Source: a bacterium (GTDB taxonomy: Bacteria; KSB1; UBA2214). Taken from it: a stretch of DNA of 36,845 nt. The stretch lies in contig JAKQKF010000285.1 in NCBI GenBank assembly GCA_029560815.1, positions 1 to 36,845 on the forward strand, given 5' to 3'. The notes under the pieces were generated by a model, which worked only from the letters and a program-made list of their open reading frames with translations, was not told the origin of the DNA and ran no database searches. Within the stretch, counting starts at the first letter, position 1. The number at the start of each line of letters is the position of its first letter. The position numbers were made by a program, and so were the translations under genes. Of the stretch, positions 33,535 to 36,845 are shown one piece after another.

Positions 33535-34113
33535 ATGAAGTTGGGTCTGGTGGAGATTCTCAAGCAGGATAAACATATTCTGGGCCTTCCGAATCTGCTC
33601 TCCTTCTCGCGGCTGCTGATCTTGCCTTTGATCTGCTACGCCATCACCCTCGAGCCCGCCACTGGTGGCTGGCTGGCCCTCGCTCTGCTGGCGCTCTCGT
33701 TCATCACCGATTTTTTCGACGGTTATGTGGCGCGGCGGCGGATGCAGTTCTCGGAACTGGGGCGCATCCTCGATCCGATCATGGACAAGCTCAACGTCGC
33801 CGCGGTCATGCTCTTTCTCACCGCCTACCGTGATCTGCCCTTCTGGTACGTCGCCATCGTCATCGGCAGGGACCTGGCCATCCTGATCCTGAGCCTATGG
33901 GTGATCAAGAACAAACAACACGTGCCGCAGTCGGATATGATCGGCAAGATCGCCCTGGTGGTTTTTCTTGTCGTTATCGTGACCTATATTCTGGACCTGA
34001 AACCCTGGAATCTGATCGCCATGGCCCTGTCGGTGGCATTGATACCTGTCACGCTGGTCCGCTATATCCTGGTCTACGCCCGGGATTGTGAAAAGGGCGC
34101 CAACGCTTCATGA
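33535..34113 (+). CDS. pgsA: CDP-alcohol phosphatidyltransferase
   Basis: A 192-residue inner-membrane enzyme with about six helices that moves the phosphatidyl (or archaetidyl) group from a CDP-lipid to an alcohol. The signature DG-x2-AR-x8-G-x3-D-x3-D is complete: Asp62-Gly63, Ala66-Arg67, Gly76, Asp80 and Asp84. The opening LPNLLSFSRLLILPL resembles PgsA, so phosphatidylglycerophosphate synthase is likely, but a CDP-archaeol user is not excluded because the preceding genes concern isoprenoid lipids. AGAGGAT lies a few nt upstream of the ATG. It starts 8 nt after the reductase gene. Confidence 0.88.
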   Translation: MKLGLVEILKQDKHILGLPNLLSFSRLLILPLICYAITLEPATGGWLALALLALSFITDFFDGYVARRRMQFSELGRILDPIMDKLNVAAVMLFLTAYRDLPFWYVAIVIGRDLAILILSLWVIKNKQHVPQSDMIGKIALVVFLVVIVTYILDLKPWNLIAMALSVALIPVTLVRYILVYARDCEKGANAS

Positions 34114-34158
34114 GAGCTGCCGATGGGCAGCCCGATCAACAGCAACTGTGAGGAAAGA

Positions 34159-35082
34159 GTGTTCGACCTGTTTAAAAAATTTCAGAACGGCCTGGCGCGG
34201 ACCAAATCGGGTCTGGTGGAGGGCGTTCAGCGCATCGTCAATCAGGCTCGCGGTATCGATGAGGAGGTGCTCGAGGAACTGGAAGAGCTGCTCATCCTCA
34301 GCGATCTCGGCGTGGCCACGACCGAGACGGTGATTGAGAATCTGCGCCGGCGCAGCAAGGAGAGCGGCCGCATCGAGCCGGCCGAAGTCATTGAGCTGCT
34401 CAAACAGGAGCTTTTCGCGCAGCTCGACCGGAGCGGGAGAGCTGCAGCGGAGCCGGAAGAGCCGGCCCACACTCCGACTGTGATCAGCGTGGTCGGAGTC
34501 AACGGCGCCGGCAAAACCACGACCATCGGCAAACTGGCTTATCTGCATGCCAGCCGCGGCCGCAAGGTGCTGCTCGCCGCCGCTGATACCTTCCGCGCCG
34601 CCGCCGCCGAGCAGCTGGAAATCTGGAAAACCCGGGCGGGCGTCGAGATCATCCCTTCCCAGAGCGGAGCGGACCCGGCCTCGGTGGCCTTCGATTCCCT
34701 CAAGGCCGCCATGGCCCGGCATGTCGACTATCTCTTTATCGATACCGCCGGACGCCTGCATACCAAGGAAAACCTCATGGCCGAGCTGGAAAAGATCCAC
34801 AAGGTGCTCGCCCGCCAGTGCCCCGGAGCTCCCCACGAGGTCCTGCTCGTCATCGACGCCACCACCGGCCAGAACGGCCTATCGCAGGCGCGCAGGTTCG
34901 CCGAGGCCGTCAAGGTGACCGGCCTGGTCGTCACCAAACTGGATGGCACGGCCAAGGGCGGCATCGTCTTCTCCATTGCCCGCGAGCTGGGCATCCCCGT
35001 CCGCTACGTCGGCCTGGGCGAGCAGATCGACGACCTGCAGGTCTTTGATCCCCATACCTTCGTCGAGGCCCTCTTCGCGTGA
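34159..35082 (+). CDS. ftsY: Signal recognition particle receptor FtsY
   Basis: A 307-residue SRP-family GTPase that docks the signal recognition particle at the membrane for protein insertion. The N domain (about 1-90) contains DEEVLEELEELLILSDLGV. The G domain has GVNGAGKTTTIGKLA (about 112-126), ADTFRAAAAEQL, DTAGR, TKLDGTAKGG and the end LGEQIDDLQVFDP. The GTG at 34159 gives a normal MFDLFKKFQNGL start with GAGG (34150-34153) 5 nt upstream; ATG 34123 would add 12 untypical residues without a site. A 13-codon ATG frame (34110-34151) overlaps the pgsA stop and ends 7 nt before the start, and may couple translation. The gene overlaps rimO by 4 nt. Confidence 0.95.
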   Translation: MFDLFKKFQNGLARTKSGLVEGVQRIVNQARGIDEEVLEELEELLILSDLGVATTETVIENLRRRSKESGRIEPAEVIELLKQELFAQLDRSGRAAAEPEEPAHTPTVISVVGVNGAGKTTTIGKLAYLHASRGRKVLLAAADTFRAAAAEQLEIWKTRAGVEIIPSQSGADPASVAFDSLKAAMARHVDYLFIDTAGRLHTKENLMAELEKIHKVLARQCPGAPHEVLLVIDATTGQNGLSQARRFAEAVKVTGLVVTKLDGTAKGGIVFSIARELGIPVRYVGLGEQIDDLQVFDPHTFVEALFA

Positions 35083-36368
35083 AACTGCACTTTGTCAGCC
35101 TCGGCTGCCCCAAGAACAGCGTCGACCTCGAGACCATTCTCGGCGGCCTCACCGGCGGGATCGAGCTGGTTGATGATCCGGAAGCGGCTGATGTCGCTCT
35201 GGTAAATACCTGCGCCTTTATCACCAGCGCCAAACAGGAAGCTGTTGAAACGATTTTGCAGCTGGCGGCGTTGAAGGAAGAGAGGCCGGGACTCGTACTG
35301 CTGGTCAGCGGCTGCCTGCCCCAGCGCTACCGGAGCGAACTCGAGGAGCTGCTGCCGGAGGTGGACCATTTTTTCTTCGATCTCGACGCCGGTGTCACCG
35401 CCGCCGGGATCGCCGACTTTCTCGGTCTGCCCGCTCATCCCTGCGTGCAGCGCTACCGCCTGACACCGCGCCACTATGCCTATCTGCGCATCGCAGAGGG
35501 GTGCGACAACCGGTGCACCTACTGCGCTATCCCCCTCATCAAGGGGCCGGGCCGGAGCCGCCCACTGGCGGAGATCCGGGCCGAGGCGGAGATGCTGGCG
35601 GCCGACGGCATGCGGGAGGTGATGATCGTGGCCCAGGACAGCACCCGTTACGGCCATGACCTCGATCAGTCCGTCCGGCTGCACACCGTGCTCGCCGCTC
35701 TGCAGAAGGTGCCGCAGCTGCGCTGGATCCGGCTGCTCTATACCCATCCTGCGCACTGGTATCCCGAGCTGATCGAGGCCATGACGGTGCTGGACAAGGT
35801 CGTCCCCTACATCGACCTGCCGATCCAGCATATCGCCGATCCCCTGCTCAGGGCGATGGGCCGCAAGAGCAGCCGGAGCCAGATCGAGGCGCTCATCGAA
35901 ACCCTGCGCCGGCGCATTCCAGGCCTGGCGCTGCGCACCTCACTGATCGTCGGCTTTCCGGGAGAGGGAGAGCGGGAGTTCCTGGAGTTGTGCGAGTTTG
36001 TCCGGCAGACCCGTTTTGAACGGCTGGGAGTTTTTGCCTACTCCCAGGAGGAGGGAACGCCCGCAGAGGCGTGGCCGCAGAGCCTGAGCGAGGAGGAGAA
36101 AGAGGCCCGCCTGCAGGAGATCATGACCATCCAGGCTGAGCTCTCGCTGGAGCGGAACCGAACCCTGCTCGGCCGGCGGCTGCAGGTCCTGGTGGATCAG
36201 GCGGGCGAGGAGCCGGGGACCTCCCTGGCCCGCACGGCTTGGGATGCGCCGGAGATTGACAACAGCGTCATTATCGGCCAGGCACTCGCCCCGGGAAGTT
36301 TTGCGACGGTGGTGGTCACGGGAGCCGGTCCATACGATCTTTACGCCGAACCCGCCGGGGATGATTAA
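35079..36368 (+). CDS. rimO: Ribosomal protein S12 methylthiotransferase
   Basis: A 429-residue radical SAM enzyme that adds a methylthio group to an aspartate of ribosomal protein S12. The N-terminal cluster domain opens with VSLGCPKNSVDLE; the radical SAM cluster cysteines are Cys142, Cys146 and Cys149 (EGCDNRCTYC). RimO-type blocks include SLIVGFPGE and YTHPAHWYPELIEAM. A TRAM domain near the end includes GRRLQVLVDQ and DAPEIDNSVII. The start GTG overlaps the ftsY stop. Its wording (GCPKN, DAPEID) favours RimO over MiaB. Confidence 0.95.
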   Translation: MKLHFVSLGCPKNSVDLETILGGLTGGIELVDDPEAADVALVNTCAFITSAKQEAVETILQLAALKEERPGLVLLVSGCLPQRYRSELEELLPEVDHFFFDLDAGVTAAGIADFLGLPAHPCVQRYRLTPRHYAYLRIAEGCDNRCTYCAIPLIKGPGRSRPLAEIRAEAEMLAADGMREVMIVAQDSTRYGHDLDQSVRLHTVLAALQKVPQLRWIRLLYTHPAHWYPELIEAMTVLDKVVPYIDLPIQHIADPLLRAMGRKSSRSQIEALIETLRRRIPGLALRTSLIVGFPGEGEREFLELCEFVRQTRFERLGVFAYSQEEGTPAEAWPQSLSEEEKEARLQEIMTIQAELSLERNRTLLGRRLQVLVDQAGEEPGTSLARTAWDAPEIDNSVIIGQALAPGSFATVVVTGAGPYDLYAEPAGDD

Positions 36369-36455
36369 AAAAGGAAATGAGTTCCGGTCGATGCGTGTTT
36401 TACCTTTTAGGTGAAACCGCCCGCAGCGGTCGCCGAATCCGGAAGGAGCATCAGA

Positions 36456-36845
36456 ATGCACTATATGCAGAAAGCACTATTCGCCGCAGTGTTGACAATG
36501 GCGGTCATGGCGACGCGCATGCAGGCTCAGGTGGAATTCAGCTCGATGCAGGAGAAGAATGGTCCTGATTTCCATGTGGATATTGTCAATACAGCGGTCG
36601 GCCCCGCCAGCCAGCTGAGCCGCCTCAATGTCTATCTCGAGATCGTCTTTGATGAACTGCAATTTGTCAAGCAGGAGGATAATTTCGAGGCGAACTATGA
36701 GGTCACCGTCACCATCATGGACAAGGATAATGATCAGGCCGACGGAGAGATCTGGACGGAGCTGGCGACGGCCACCAGTTTTGACATGACCAATGAACGC
36801 GGCCGTTTGAGCCAGAGCCATCGCCACTTCGATCTCGAACCCGGC
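36456..36845 (+). CDS. GWxTD-domain-type exported protein, N-terminal part
   Basis: The first 130 residues of a protein cut by the window end. AAGGAG (36443-36448) is 7 nt upstream of the ATG, an excellent site. A signal peptide (KALFAAVLTMAVMATRMQAQ) leads into beta-rich sequence: SRLNVYLEIVFDELQFVKQED, ANYEVTVTIMDKD and LSQSHRHFDLEPG (given as blocks). This pattern is the N-terminal half of GWxTD proteins of FCB bacteria, whose function is unknown; the GWxTD motif itself would lie past the edge. The 87-nt gap after rimO holds no clear promoter or terminator. Confidence 0.75.
   Translation, partial: MHYMQKALFAAVLTMAVMATRMQAQVEFSSMQEKNGPDFHVDIVNTAVGPASQLSRLNVYLEIVFDELQFVKQEDNFEANYEVTVTIMDKDNDQADGEIWTELATATSFDMTNERGRLSQSHRHFDLEPG

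Noticed and set aside
36377..36568. 63-codon frame after rimO
   Set aside because: It overlaps the well-supported GWxTD-type start in another frame, its ribosome site is too close to its ATG, and it has no signal or motif.

Overview
The window is about 60% GC, gene-dense and bacterial. It suggests an uncultured Gram-negative of the FCB superphylum (KSB1, Calditrichota or a relative). Evidence: C-terminal sorting domains with an NYPNPF-type motif, a gingipain-type PorU protease overlapping a PorV/PorQ barrel gene, a DUF5683-type protein, the start of a GWxTD-type protein, and MsbA plus O-antigen-ligase-like genes. Several parts are Fe-S dependent (PurF with cluster cysteines, RimO, an 8-Cys ferredoxin), which fits an anaerobe. 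The taxon is inference; no rRNA or tRNA gene was seen.

Layout. 1-292: no convincing gene, but a 30-bp direct repeat, each copy ending in TATAAT. 293-2972 (+): a lipoprotein and an exported oligopeptidase B-like protease. 2998-4443 (-): a metallophosphoesterase, a small membrane protein and a possible 24-codon ORF. 4461-13826 (+): a secretion block with a promoter, an M28 peptidase carrying a type IX secretion (T9SS) C-terminal domain, a 26-codon ORF with a near-ideal ribosome site, PorU, PorV, a lipoprotein and a barrel protein with a coiled-coil tail. 13814-21378 (-): inorganic pyrophosphatase and a 2269-residue mosaic surface protein (SGNH hydrolase, seven FG-GAP repeats, ASPIC/UnbV-like domain, ten Big-1-like repeats, T9SS domain).

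21500-28685 (+): a strong promoter, then folB, folK, a deoxynucleoside kinase, a small membrane protein, an MsbA-like ABC exporter, an O-antigen-ligase-like protein, a GAF/HD-GYP protein, RidA and a DUF5683-type protein, many overlapping by 4-32 nt. 28727-36845 (+): a second promoter, then an HD-domain protein, a YfiM-like protein, purF, a UbiA prenyltransferase, a two-cluster ferredoxin, an archaeal-type geranylgeranyl reductase, a CDP-alcohol phosphatidyltransferase, ftsY, rimO and the start of a GWxTD-type gene cut by the window edge.

How the genes may work together. PorU and PorV would receive T9SS cargo at the outer membrane; two cargo proteins lie beside them. In Bacteroidota the sortase links cargo to lipopolysaccharide, and the MsbA/ligase pair could supply such a polymer. 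The most notable set is UbiA, ferredoxin, geranylgeranyl reductase and CDP-alcohol phosphotransferase: together they resemble a module for making and saturating an isoprenoid lipid, possibly archaeal-like ether lipid. That is inference; the enzymes that start that pathway are not in this window.
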